From: Streptomyces halobius
Lineage (GTDB): Bacteria; Actinomycetota; Actinomycetes; Streptomycetales; Streptomycetaceae
Direction: 5' to 3'
DNA: 64,000 nucleotides
Assembly: GCF_023277745.1 (NCBI RefSeq)
Contig: NZ_CP086322.1
Coordinates: forward strand, 8,680,001 to 8,744,000
The translations under genes and the position numbers were made by a program. Shown one piece after another: positions 15,146-23,897 of this stretch (positions are counted from its first letter, which is position 1; the number at the start of each line of letters is the position of its first letter). Below the pieces are notes generated by a model. The model saw nothing but the letters and a program-made list of their open reading frames with translations. It did no database searches and was not told the DNA's origin.

Positions 15146-16462
15146 ATGGGTCTCCGAGATGCCCTTCGTCAGGCCACTGCTGGACGAGACCCGGTTCCCC
15201 CAGCACGACGGCAGGACGGCGCAAGGGCATGGAAGGGAGCCTTTTTCGATTACGCTGCGGCACATCCGGGCACGTCGGTGGCGGTGGGAGGCGTCAGCCG
15301 CATCACGGGTGACGTGCCCTCCCACGAGGAAATGTGTCTCCTGGTGGACCTCGCGGTAGCCCGCTATCCGGAGCTCGCGGAATCGCCACCCGGTGGGCCC
15401 GGCAGCGGGGCGGGTGCCCCGTTCGCCGCCGAAGACCATGTGTTTCGTACATCTGTCGCTGCCGGAACCGGGCTGGACGGGCTGCGGGCCGCGCTGGGGG
15501 ACCTGGCCACCGCACCCCTGCCGGAACGTCTCTGGGGCGTCTGGATTCTGCACGGCTACGCCCCCGATGAGTTCGCGGTCGTACTGCGGGGTCACCACGC
15601 GCACTTCGACGGCATGCTGCTCAGCGAAATCGTGCGCGGCACCCTCGGTGGGCCCGCCGCCTCCCACGCGGACGGCCCACCACTGCCGGGGCGGGTGGCC
15701 CGCCGAGGCACAGCGGCGGAACTGGCGACCGCCGTCCGCGAAGGCATCAGCGCCGCCGACGGGCTGCGCCGGGCCGCTCGTCTCGTACCGCGGAGCTTTC
15801 CCCTGACGGGCGAACTGCACTATGCGTGGGGCAGTGTGGAACTGTCCCGACTCCGGAAGATCGCCGCCGCGTACGGAGTAACCCCCAACGATCTGTACTT
15901 GTCGACCCTCGCCGGCGCTCTCCGGACGTGGGCCGGGGAACATGGCCGGCCGCTCGGCCGGCAACCGATGCGCATGATGGTGCCGGTCACCCTGCGGCGC
16001 CGGGAGGACGCGGGCAAGAGAGGGAACGCGGTGCTGGGCTCGGCAGTGCGGCTGCCGGCCGATCTGGACGATCCGGTTGACCGACTGGCGTACGTGAAGA
16101 CCCGTACGGAGAAGGCCCGTTCATCGCTGTTCAATGCCCACGCCGGCGCCCTGGAGCGCCTGGTCCCCGAGCGGTTCGGCCGGTGGCTCCTCGAACTCGA
16201 TCTGCACCCGCGGAGCACGACGGTACTGGCCTCCTACGTTCCGGGACCGGGGCAGCGTCTCCGCCTCGGCGACCGGGTGGTCACCGAAGCCGTACCACTG
16301 ATCCTCCTGCCGGCCGGCCATGCGCTCGCGGCCTGTTTGTCCAGCTACGCAGCCACCGCGCACATCTGCTTCGTCGCTGACCGGGCGGTCGGGAGCTGCG
16401 ACGGCCTGGTGCGGCTGTGGATGCGTGAGCTGGACGAGGTGACGGCGCGCGCCGGGCTGTGA
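15146..16462 (+). CDS. WS/DGAT-type acyltransferase
   Basis: A 438-residue member of the wax-ester synthase/diacylglycerol acyltransferase branch of the condensation-domain superfamily. The catalytic HHxxxDG motif reads HHAHFDG. The C-terminal DUF1298-like half shows TPNDLYLSTLAGALRTW, RMMVPVTLR, GNAVLGSAVRLP and the 'ASYVPGP' core. These enzymes move an acyl group from acyl-CoA or acyl-ACP to an alcohol or amine. The ATG at 15146 is chosen for its GGAAGGG ribosome site 7-8 nt upstream. A dedicated ACP and ketosynthase follow, so an acyl-ACP donor and the product of the divergent decarboxylase as acceptor are plausible (inference). Confidence 0.8.
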   Translation: MGLRDALRQATAGRDPVPPARRQDGARAWKGAFFDYAAAHPGTSVAVGGVSRITGDVPSHEEMCLLVDLAVARYPELAESPPGGPGSGAGAPFAAEDHVFRTSVAAGTGLDGLRAALGDLATAPLPERLWGVWILHGYAPDEFAVVLRGHHAHFDGMLLSEIVRGTLGGPAASHADGPPLPGRVARRGTAAELATAVREGISAADGLRRAARLVPRSFPLTGELHYAWGSVELSRLRKIAAAYGVTPNDLYLSTLAGALRTWAGEHGRPLGRQPMRMMVPVTLRRREDAGKRGNAVLGSAVRLPADLDDPVDRLAYVKTRTEKARSSLFNAHAGALERLVPERFGRWLLELDLHPRSTTVLASYVPGPGQRLRLGDRVVTEAVPLILLPAGHALAACLSSYAATAHICFVADRAVGSCDGLVRLWMRELDEVTARAGL

Positions 16463-16529
16463 TGTGTATGGGCCGCGTCGCGCCGCGAAGACCACCAACC
16501 CCCCACACCCACCTTCCTGAGGAATCCGG

Positions 16530-16823
16530 ATGACCAACAACACATACGAATGGATTGCCGGCCTGCTCACCGAGCACTTGGGCGTGCCGGAAGACATCAT
16601 CCAACCCGACGCCACCTTCACGGACCTGGATCTCGACTCGCTCTCGATTGCCGAACTCAGCGTGATCATCGAGGACCGGCTCGGCGTTCATCTGACGGAG
16701 GAGGACCTCAAGCCGACCCTCGGAGAGTTCTGCCAGGTCGTCGACGAGAGGCGCGACGACGGGAAGGCCGCGGGCGCGGACACCGCCCAGCAGGACGCGT
16801 CGACCACCCCTACCAGCCCATGA
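16530..16823 (+). CDS. acyl carrier protein
   Basis: A 97-residue protein with a four-helix ACP core. Ser37 in TDLDLDSLSIAELS is the phosphopantetheine attachment site, followed by 'VIIEDRLGVHLTEEDL' as helix 3. The tail after residue 75 is Ala/Thr-rich. A TGAGGAATCCGG leader precedes the ATG. Its stop overlaps the start of the ketosynthase (ATGA at 16820), so the two are translationally coupled and probably act as a pair. Confidence 0.92.
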   Translation: MTNNTYEWIAGLLTEHLGVPEDIIQPDATFTDLDLDSLSIAELSVIIEDRLGVHLTEEDLKPTLGEFCQVVDERRDDGKAAGADTAQQDASTTPTSP

Positions 16824-18043
16824 CGGCGGTCGACGTCGCGGTCACCGGACTGGGATTGGTGACCCCGGCCGGGGTCGGCGTCCACGCCACGTGGGACGGA
16901 CTGCTCTCCGGCCGGTCGCTGGCGGCCACGGACGAGCAGCTGGCCGGCCTCCCGGTGGACTTCTCCTGCCGGGTGCCCGATTTCGACCCCGTGGCCCGCC
17001 TCGGGCGCCGGCTGAGCTGGCGTATCGACAGGTTCATCCAGATGGGGCTGGTCGCCGCCCGCGAAGCGGTCACCGACGCCGGATGGGACCCCGCCGCCTG
17101 GGACGGGGCCCGCGTCGCCGTGGTCCTCGGCAACGGAAACGGCGGCAACGACCACGCTCCCCAGGACTACGGCCTGCTCAACAGCGGTCGGCACAAGGCG
17201 GTCTCTCCCTTGTGCATCACGCGTGCGGTGTCCAACATGCTCGCCGGCGAGATCAGCGCGGATCTCCAGGCACTGGGCCCCAGCCTGGTCACCTCCACCG
17301 CCTGCGCGTCCGGGGGCACCGCCATCGGCGTCGCCCGCGACCTGCTCGGCTCCGGAGCGTGCGACATCGCGATCACCGGCGGCAGCGAAAGCGTCTGCAG
17401 ACCCATGCCCGCGGTCGGGTTCGGCCAGATGGGAGCCCTGTCCACCAGGGTGCACGACCCGGCCAGTGCGTGTCGGCCGTTCGACGCGGACCGGGACGGG
17501 TTCGTGCTGGGCGAGGGCGCGGGCGTCCTCGTACTGGAACGGCTGGCAGACGCCCGCGCCAGACATACGCCGGTGCGTGCCCTCGTCGCCGGATACGGAG
17601 CCTCCGCCGACGGCTACCACTTCACCTCACCCGACCCGGAGGGCCAAGGCGTGGTACGGGCCATCCGCGCGGCGCTCGCCGATGCCGGCCTGTCGGTGTC
17701 GGACATCGACCACATCAATGCCCACGGGACGTCCACGCAGCAGAACGACCTCTCCGAAGCACGCGCCCTGTGCTCGGTCTTCGGCACACCGCCGCCGGTG
17801 ACGGCGAACAAGAGCGTCCTCGGACACTCGATCGGCGGCGCGGGCGCCATCGAAGCCGCCGTCACCGTGCTGAGCCTGCAACACCAGACCCTTCCGCCCA
17901 CCGCCAACCTCGACCGCCTCGACCCCGACATCGATCTGGACGTCGTCACCAAGGCACCCCGCCCCCATCACCTGCGGGCGGCACTCAGCAGCTCCATCGG
18001 CTTCGGCGGCCAGAACGCGGTCCTGGCCTTCCGCGCGCCGTAA
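16820..18043 (+). CDS. beta-ketoacyl-ACP synthase (KAS II/FabF type)
   Basis: A 407-residue complete condensing enzyme. The catalytic triad is Cys162 (TSTACASGG), His302 (NAHGTST) and His336 (KSVLGHSIGG); the C-terminal glycine loop reads SSSIGFGGQNA. It condenses malonyl-ACP with an acyl primer to extend a chain. The dedicated ACP immediately upstream and the acyltransferase before it suggest a short pathway-specific acyl chain rather than primary fatty acid synthesis. No dedicated ketoreductase, dehydratase or CoA ligase is nearby, so the chain is either left unreduced or finished by housekeeping enzymes (inference). Confidence 0.93.
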   Translation: MTAVDVAVTGLGLVTPAGVGVHATWDGLLSGRSLAATDEQLAGLPVDFSCRVPDFDPVARLGRRLSWRIDRFIQMGLVAAREAVTDAGWDPAAWDGARVAVVLGNGNGGNDHAPQDYGLLNSGRHKAVSPLCITRAVSNMLAGEISADLQALGPSLVTSTACASGGTAIGVARDLLGSGACDIAITGGSESVCRPMPAVGFGQMGALSTRVHDPASACRPFDADRDGFVLGEGAGVLVLERLADARARHTPVRALVAGYGASADGYHFTSPDPEGQGVVRAIRAALADAGLSVSDIDHINAHGTSTQQNDLSEARALCSVFGTPPPVTANKSVLGHSIGGAGAIEAAVTVLSLQHQTLPPTANLDRLDPDIDLDVVTKAPRPHHLRAALSSSIGFGGQNAVLAFRAP

Positions 18044-18056
18044 AATCCCCTCCTCT

Positions 18057-18115
18057 GGAAGAAGCCGACCTTCTTGGGGGAGTAGCTGACCCGCAGTCTT
18101 TTGGTCTGCCGGTGG
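18057..18115 (-). pseudogene. 3' remnant of an ExaC-type aldehyde dehydrogenase
   Basis: These roughly 58 bp closely match the last codons of the aldehyde dehydrogenase at 52527-52590 (shared blocks GAAGAAGCCGA, CTTCTTGGGGGAGTAGCTGA and GTCTGCCGGTGGT versus GTCTGCTGGTAGT). They include the codons for the C-terminal YSPKKLGFF but carry substitutions and a 1-nt loss. The rest of the gene is absent. This is a decayed second copy or the footprint of a past recombination. Confidence 0.7.
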
Positions 18116-19013
18116 TACAACCGGCGCAATGACTCTCAGCGCCCTTCCCTTCGGCGGCAGCACGAGGAACGGCAGCAACGTGTGGTCCATCTCCCGCACG
18201 CGCCCGTGGGTCTCCTCGGGCCGCCGCAGACGGACCGAGGCCGCCCGGCGACCGGACTCCCCCTTTCTCCCACGCGGTCCGTTCCGCCGGGGTCAGCTCG
18301 GTCGTGAACGCCCGGTACAGGGTCCGCGTCGGCACCGGAGCGGTGTCCTTCCAGCCCTCGGCCAGGAACTCGGGCACCGGAGCACCCGCAGTGGTCCCGT
18401 CCCCGGCGGTCACCGCGAGGCGGGCCGGTGCGCGGCGGCGATGTTGCCCCGGTAGCAGGAGAACGCGCCTCACGACTCTGTCTCGCTCAGCTCAAAGCGG
18501 CTGCATACTTCGGGACTTGGCGTCGCGAGCCTCCGGGAGGTCGGGCGCCTCGTCGGTTTCGGGCTCTTCCGGGTGACATCGTCCGCGTTGGCGAGTATTC
18601 GGCTGGGCGTGCTGCTTATTGTCACGGTTATGGACACGTGCCCTGGGCCCGCGTTGCGCTCCGCCGGGTCCTCGGTGTGCTGCTGCTGGGCTGTGCCTCG
18701 GGCGCTTGGGGGGCCGCCCAGGAGGTGCGGCCCCAGGGGCATGCGCACATGGTGAACGTCGGCGTTGTCGCCGGGGCGGTGGGCGATGCGCGGTGGGCGA
18801 TGCACCCGACGGTGGCGGGCACGCGTGCGCGGCCTGGGACGACCGATGTCCGGACGGGCGGGTCGAGAGCGAACCGTACATGGATATGAGTCCGGAGGGC
18901 GGTGTGGTGGCGTGTGTGCCGCCACAGGTCCGCGCGGGCTCGGCACCGGGATCATCCGGCGCTCGTACCGTGCCCTGTTCCTCAGGGCGTTTCGCGCTGT
19001 GTGTGATCCGTAC
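18116..19013. other. about 900 bp without a recognisable gene
   Basis: Open frames on both strands are short, overlap each other and lack ribosome sites. One minus-strand frame (around 18240-18473, with PVPEFLAEGWKDTAPVPTRT) has a protein-like composition and may be a gene remnant, but I cannot place it. The stretch ends at the CTAG target site of the IS701-type element. Confidence 0.4.
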
Positions 19014-19027
19014 CTAGTAGGGCTCCG

Positions 19028-20425
19028 TTAGGTCGGTGTGGGTCTTGGCGGGCGGCGTCTGCCTGATCGTCTGGGCAGGGGGCGGTGGCAGGTGGTGCAG
19101 GTGCCGGTCCAGCAGTTCAGCAGGGTCTGGAGGGCGTCCAGGACCTGGTAGAGCGTGAGGCCGGTGTGCGGGCTTTTGGGGAGAGCCGCTGTTCGGTGAG
19201 GAAGGCGTGGGCGGCGGTGACCAGGGTGACGTGGTGGTGCCAGCCGTTCCAGGAACGTCCCTCGAAGTGGTCCAGGCCCAGGCCGTGCTTGAGTTCCCGG
19301 TAGTCGTGCTCGATGCGCCAGCGGATCTTAGCCAGGCGGACCAGTTCGGCGAGCGGGGTGTCCTCGGGCAGGTTGGACAGCGAGCGGGGTGTCCTCGGGC
19401 AGGTTGGACAGCCAGTAGTCGGTCGGCGCTGCGGCGCCTTCGGGCCACTCGACCAGCAAGGTGACCTCGGGCAGGACACCGTCCCAAGAGCCGTGCCCGG
19501 CGACGGCGGCGGACTGGGTCAGACGACGGACCCGCACTCCGGCCGGCCGGACCCGCAGGGCCAGGAAGCGTGAACGCATTGGTCCGCGTGAGCCTTCACG
19601 CCAGGTAACGTCGGTGAAAGCCTGCCGTCCATGGCTGGTGGCGAGTGCGGCTACTGGGGGCGGCTTGTCGCGGTAGCGGGGCTGCGGTTTGCGGCCGTTG
19701 CCGGACCACGGCGGTGCGGTGGGCACCGCATCGTGCGGGTGGACGGTCACATCCGAGCGGATGGCGACGACGTACTTGATGCCGCGGCCCTCCAGGCCGT
19801 CGCGGAAGTCGGCGTTTTGGCCGTAGCCGGCGTCGGCCACCACCACCGGCGGCGCCAGGCCCCACCCGGCCAGCTCGTCCAGGATGTTCAGGGCCAGGCG
19901 CCACTTCTCCTGGTGCCCGATGTCCTCGGGGATCCCCGTCTTGTGCCGCCGGTCGGCGTCTGCGGCCCACTCTTCGGGCACGAACAGGCGCCACTGCAGC
20001 GGGCACGACGCGGTGTCGGTGACTGCGTGCATGCTCACCGCGACCTGGCAGTTGGCCTGCTTGCCCAGTGCACCGCAGTACTGGTGGGCGACCGCCACCG
20101 ACATCCGGCCGTCCTTGGGGAACGACACGTCATCGACTGCCCAGGCATCCGGGCCGATCAGCGGCACCATCCGCTGCGCGATCCGTAGCCGCACCGGCAC
20201 CGGATCCCAGGTGGACTGGTTCACGAACTGCTGCAGGTTCTGCTCGTTGCCGTCCGGCAGCCGCTCAGCCATCGGCTGGATCGACTTGCGCCGCCCGTCC
20301 AGCATCAATCCCCGCAGATAGCAGTCCCCCTTCGCCCGCTGATCCTTCCGCGGCACCGATGCGAACACATCCGCCACAAACGCTGATAACCCCGCCCGCA
20401 AACCCTGAACCTGCCGCACGTCCAT
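19028..20425 (-). pseudogene. IS701-type transposase, frameshifted
   Basis: Translation from the ATG at 20425 gives a normal N-terminal two thirds of an IS701-family DDE transposase: 'AWAVDDVSFPKDG', GALGKQANCQVAVSMH and VVVADAGYGQNADFRDGL. A 31-bp tandem duplication (19350-19380 and 19381-19411) then breaks the frame at SNLPEDTPLA. The next part (LAKIRWRIEHDYRELKHGLG, containing the catalytic Glu) is in a second frame. A further shift near 19175-19190 puts the end (LTLYQVLDALQTLLNCWTGT, stop at 19028) in a third frame. Confidence 0.88.
19350..19411. repeat. 31-bp perfect tandem duplication inside the IS701 transposase
   Basis: Two identical 31-bp units beginning CGAGCGGGGTGTCC, at 19350-19380 and 19381-19411. 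The unit length is not a multiple of three and so frameshifts the transposase. Lack of divergence suggests a recent replication-slippage event. Confidence 0.92.
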
Positions 20426-20547
20426 CCGACCAACATGCTCCCCCCGAACTTGATCGGGAAGACCTAACGGAGCCCTACTAGGGCCTGTTGCGAAGTGGCT
20501 CTTGAGATCCATCCAGCTGACGGGATTCGTGATGACGAACGCCGCTG

Positions 20548-20985
20548 CTACGTGGTTCGCCCGCTGGTGGTGGCTCCCGCCGCGGTGAGAAGTTCGGCGG
20601 TTTCAGGGTGGGGGCCTTCGTTGGCCCAGTCCAGCGAGGAGCGGCCGGTTCCATGGTCTTCGCGCCGGTTGGGATCGGCGCCGTGCGCCAACAGTTCGCG
20701 TACTGTTTCGGTGTATCCCCAGCACGCGGCTGCGCACAGCGGAGTGCCCTCCGAACCGAATCCGCCGCTGCTCTCGGTGTCGGGGGAGGCGCCGGCCTTG
20801 AGGAGCAGGCGGGCGATGTCCGCTTCTCCGGTGACGGATGCCAGATACAGAGGGGTGGTACCCGCGCTGTCCGGCTTGTTGGGGGCGATCCCAGCCCGCA
20901 GTACCGCCTTCACGACGGCGGTGTCACCCATCAGAATTGCGTTGAAGAGACGCCGGGTGAGCTTCTTTTGCCGCCGCTGGTTCAT
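20548..20985 (-). CDS. ankyrin-repeat protein
   Basis: A 145-residue protein made largely of three to four ankyrin repeats: FNAILMGDTAVVKAVLRAGI, then GTTPLYLASVTGEADIARLL with LKAGASPD, then GTPLCAAACWGYTETVRELL with AHGADPN, and a last degenerate unit ending ETAELLTAAGA. Such proteins mediate protein-protein contacts. The start is uncertain: ATG at 20985 (MNQRRQKKLTRR) is taken, but ATG at 21027, overlapping the stop of an IS5 transposase remnant, is also open. Neither has a clear ribosome site, so the original 5' region may have been replaced by the IS5 remnant. No partner is identifiable. Confidence 0.75.
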   Translation of the reverse strand: MNQRRQKKLTRRLFNAILMGDTAVVKAVLRAGIAPNKPDSAGTTPLYLASVTGEADIARLLLKAGASPDTESSGGFGSEGTPLCAAACWGYTETVRELLAHGADPNRREDHGTGRSSLDWANEGPHPETAELLTAAGATTSGRTT

Positions 20986-21023
20986 GAGGGCCGAGGTTAG
21001 CGACCGGTACGTGGTGGGTCCAG

Positions 21024-21320
21024 TCATATCCATTCGTTGATGGCCGCGACCAGCACTGTTGCTTCGTAGCGGACCGCGAGTCTGTGGTATCTCGTGGCGA
21101 CGGCTCGGTTCCTCTTGAGGCGGTTGATGCCGCATTCGACCGCGTGGCGCTCGCGGTAGTCGATCTTGTCGAACTTTGGTGGGCGACCGCCGCGCGAGCC
21201 GAGCTTCTTGCGGTTGCGGACGTGGTCTACCTTGTCCGGGATGGTGCGGCGGATGCCACGACGCCGCAGGTAGGCGCGGTTCTTGCGGGAGGCGTACGCC
21301 TTATCGGCGCGGACCCGAAG
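21024..21320 (-). pseudogene. IS5-family transposase, C-terminal fragment
   Basis: About 95 residues matching the end of IS5-type transposases: [40 protein letters not shown], then [20 protein letters not shown] and a final 'VAAINEWI'. The catalytic Glu of the DDE triad (in VECGINRLK) is present, but everything before [10 protein letters not shown] is lost or unrelated. No terminal repeat was found. The stop codon abuts the ankyrin gene. Confidence 0.85.
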
Positions 21321-21699
21321 ATCCACATTCGATACACGCCCCAGCACCGCACTGTGCCTTTCACCGCCCCGGACTTTCGATGCACCCGGCCTTGCCACGG
21401 CGCGGACCTCAGGTGGGGCCCTCACGGGACACTCCGGGACGGCCGCTCCGGTCGCGGCGCCAGCCGTCCGAAGCGCCGCACCTCGACGGGGCCCGCCTGG
21501 ACGACCTCCCCCGGACGCCGGGCGCCGACACTACATCCGAGGCGTCATGCTCAGTGGACTCAATCGACCGCCGACCGCCCATGGCTGACCACTGGTTCGG
21601 GTCCGGCTCGTACGACGGGAGCCGGACCAGCAGCCGGGAACAATGGCCCGCCATTGCCCCTTGTCCCTCACCCCTTTGCGACTTCCCCTCGCCCCTTTG
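21321..21699. other. non-coding stretch with a G-rich repeat tract
   Basis: There is no convincing gene. The segment 21640-21725 is a run of C/T blocks on the plus strand (CCCCTTGTCC, CCCCTTTGCGACTTCCCCTC, CCCCTTTGC, CCCCTTGTCCCC). On the minus strand this gives repeated AAAGGGG/GAGGGG units directly downstream of the zinc-ribbon gene that ends at 21700. Confidence 0.5.
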
Positions 21700-22536
21700 C
21701 TATTTCCCCTTGTCCCCTTCGAAGCACCAGCCGAAGAAGCAGGCCGACCCGGTCCAAGCCGGAGCCGGGCGATGCGGCAGCATCCGCTTCTCGGTCGGCT
21801 TGGGCGCGGGGCGAGGGGCGAAGGTGCGCGGAGCGGGCGTGCGCGCCGCGGGACGCCTCGGGACGGCGGGCTTGACCGATGCGCTGCCGGCGGTGGCACT
21901 GGCACTCGGGCTACTGGACGGCGACGACGGGGGCGGCGCACCCTCGTCCCCCGCTCGGAGCGGGTCAGTGGAGGCGGTCGCGTCACTTCCTACGGCGGGT
22001 ATGGACCCCTGATCGTCGGAGCCACCGAACACGGTCGCGCCGATGGTCAGGCCGCCGCCCACGAGGACGAGCCCCAAGCCGAGCGTGAGGCACACGGCTG
22101 CCCCGCGCGACTTCGCCCGTGCTGGCGAGCGCGGGCTCCGGGGGGTGTCCTCGCCGCGCTTCCAGGTCGGCGTACGGCGCCGGTCGCGGCGCGCGCCGGG
22201 AGCGGGCTCCGTTCCGTCGCCAGCGTTGCCGCGGGCGTCGATCGTTCGTGACTCCGGCGTCGGGGCCGCCCCATGTCCGGCACCCGGTCCCGCACCTGGT
22301 CCCGCTCCTGGTCCTGCCCCTTGTCCCGTACCTGCTCCCGCTCCTGTCTCGTCGCCGTCGAACAGGGCAGCGTCGTACAACGGGTAGGAGCGCGGCCGGT
22401 GTTCCGTCGGCAGGTCGTGCCCTCGCCCACTGCCGTGCCCGCTCCCGCGCACATCCGCGGCCGGCTGGGCGGTGCCGCATCCCGGGCACACCAGAGCTCC
22501 GTTGAGATGGCGACGGCACGCCTCGCAGTAGTCCAC
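21700..22536 (-). CDS. zinc-ribbon, single-pass membrane protein (SCO2400-like)
   Basis: A 278-residue protein. The N-terminal VDYCEACRRHLNGALVCPGC gives a CxxC...CxxC zinc ribbon. A Gly/Ala/Pro-rich linker with GPGAG repeats follows, then a basic stretch, one transmembrane helix (about residue 150, AVCLTLGLGLVLVGGGLTIG) and a Ser/Pro/Thr-rich outer part ending in SACFFGWCFEGDKGK. The GTG at 22536 is chosen because GGAGG lies 5 nt upstream (reading GGAGGCAGCGGTG on the minus strand). Similar Streptomyces proteins (SCO2400-like) have no known function. Confidence 0.75.
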   Translation of the reverse strand: MDYCEACRRHLNGALVCPGCGTAQPAADVRGSGHGSGRGHDLPTEHRPRSYPLYDAALFDGDETGAGAGTGQGAGPGAGPGAGPGAGHGAAPTPESRTIDARGNAGDGTEPAPGARRDRRRTPTWKRGEDTPRSPRSPARAKSRGAAVCLTLGLGLVLVGGGLTIGATVFGGSDDQGSIPAVGSDATASTDPLRAGDEGAPPPSSPSSSPSASATAGSASVKPAVPRRPAARTPAPRTFAPRPAPKPTEKRMLPHRPAPAWTGSACFFGWCFEGDKGK

Positions 22537-22694
22537 CGCTGCCTCCACCTGCCCATCGACTGCCAGCCTTCGACGATTAGGGGAACCTTACTGCGCCTCC
22601 AGGTCACGAGTTACGGGCGGGGGGGTACGGGCCTGGGGAGGAACAGGCCGGGGAGAGGCACAGGCCGGGTACTGTGCGAATCTCAATGATCGTG

Positions 22695-23897
22695 TCAAGT
22701 AGCCTGCGCGACTGGCGGCGCAGAGGTGAACAGCCTCTCGTCACGCAACATGGCCCACAGAACGTCCGCGCGACGGCGAGCAAGGGCAAGCAACGCCTGG
22801 GTATGGAGCAGCCCTTCACCACGCTTCTTGAGGTAGTAATCCCGCGACGGTCCTGGGCGCATCATCGCGGTCTGAGCGGACATGTAGAAGAGCCAGCGAA
22901 GGCGCCGGTTGTACCGTTTGGGCCGGTGGTAGTTGCCGGTCCTGCGGCCGGAGTCGCGGGGCACGGGAGCCAGACCGGCGTGGGAGGCGAGACGGCCGGC
23001 GTCCCGGTAGCCGGACAGGTCACCGACGATCGCTATGAACTCGGCACCCAGGATCGGGCCCATGCCGGGGAGGGACTCGATGATCTCGGCGCGCTCATCG
23101 GTGCGGAAGGTCTCGCGGATTTCCCGGTCGTTGTCCTTGATCCGCTCGTCCAGGGCCAGGAGCTGGTGGGCGAGGTCGCGAACGAGGTTTGCGGACTTCT
23201 TCTCGCCGGGCAGCGCAGTGTGCTGCGAGGCAGCGGCTTCCACGGCCTTGGCCGCGACGTCACTGGCACCTCGGTCCTTGCGGCGCTCCAGCCAGGAGGC
23301 CAGCCGCTTGATACCGATACGCCGCAGGGCGGCCGGGGTCTGGTACTCGGTCAGCAGGATGACGGGTCCCTTGGCCGGGGAATAGTCGAAGGCCCGTTCC
23401 AGGGCCGGGCAGATGCCGACCAGCAGATCTCGCAGCCGGTTGATCAACCGGACTCGGTCAGCGATGAGGTCCCGGCGGTAGGCGGTCGGAAGTTGGAGGG
23501 TGGAAACGAGCTCAGGCGGCGTCTTGATCGGGGTGAAATCCCTGCGCATCCGGGCCTGATCGGCGATGACTAGGGCGTCCTTGGCGTCAGTCTTGCCTTC
23601 ACCCCGGTAGCCGTCAGTGGCGCGGTTGACGGTCCGGCCGGGCACGTAGGCCACCTGCTGGCCGTGGGCGACCAGCAGGGCAAGCAGCAGCGCGGAGGCT
23701 CGGCCAGAGATGTCCACCGCCCACCGCACCTCGTCGGCCGAATCACAGGCCGCAGCGATGAGTTGCAAGATTTCGCTCTCATCGTTAACGACCTTCCGGG
23801 AGAACACCGTCTCACCGTCGGCGTTCACCGCGACCGCCCAGTGGTGTCCCTTGCCCGCGTCGACGCCCACCCATATCCGCTGATCAGAGGTGCTCAA
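22695..23897 (-). CDS. IS110-family transposase, apparently intact
   Basis: About 400 residues. The N-terminal DEDD/RuvC-like domain shows WVGVDAGKGHHWAVAV, 'WAVDISGRASALLLALL' and GEGKTDAKDALVIADQARM. The C-terminal Transposase_20 domain shows ESLPGMGPILGAEFIAIVGD and 'LASHAGLAPVPRDSG', with the catalytic Ser in the following helix. TTG at 23897 with GGAG about 9 nt upstream is the likely start; the frame is open to 23948. IS110 elements have no long inverted repeats, so the ends cannot be set. Members use a structured RNA from the element's non-coding end as a guide (established for IS110/IS621 relatives); the flanks 22549-22694 and 23949-24143 would hold it. Confidence 0.9.
   Translation of the reverse strand: MSTSDQRIWVGVDAGKGHHWAVAVNADGETVFSRKVVNDESEILQLIAAACDSADEVRWAVDISGRASALLLALLVAHGQQVAYVPGRTVNRATDGYRGEGKTDAKDALVIADQARMRRDFTPIKTPPELVSTLQLPTAYRRDLIADRVRLINRLRDLLVGICPALERAFDYSPAKGPVILLTEYQTPAALRRIGIKRLASWLERRKDRGASDVAAKAVEAAASQHTALPGEKKSANLVRDLAHQLLALDERIKDNDREIRETFRTDERAEIIESLPGMGPILGAEFIAIVGDLSGYRDAGRLASHAGLAPVPRDSGRRTGNYHRPKRYNRRLRWLFYMSAQTAMMRPGPSRDYYLKKRGEGLLHTQALLALARRRADVLWAMLRDERLFTSAPPVAQAT

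Larger units (their letters stand above)
19018..20477 (-). mobile_element. IS701-family insertion sequence with CTAG target duplication
   Basis: The element begins TAGGGCTCCGTTAGGTC at 19018 and ends with the exact reverse complement at 20477, giving perfect 17-bp terminal inverted repeats. CTAG flanks both sides (19014-19017 and 20478-20481), the 4-bp target duplication typical of the family. Length is 1460 bp. The ends are intact but the transposase inside is broken, so movement would need a transposase supplied in trans. Confidence 0.9.

Noticed and set aside
18428..18889. Possible small secreted protein between the ALDH remnant and the IS701 element
   Set aside because: There is a hydrophobic stretch (VALRRVLGVLLLGCASGA), but no ribosome site, no family pattern, and overlapping frames of equal quality on both strands.
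22290..22370. Repeat array candidate in the GPGAG-coding stretch
   Set aside because: The periodicity comes from Gly/Pro/Ala codons of a low-complexity linker inside the zinc-ribbon gene; it has no spacer structure as in CRISPR.
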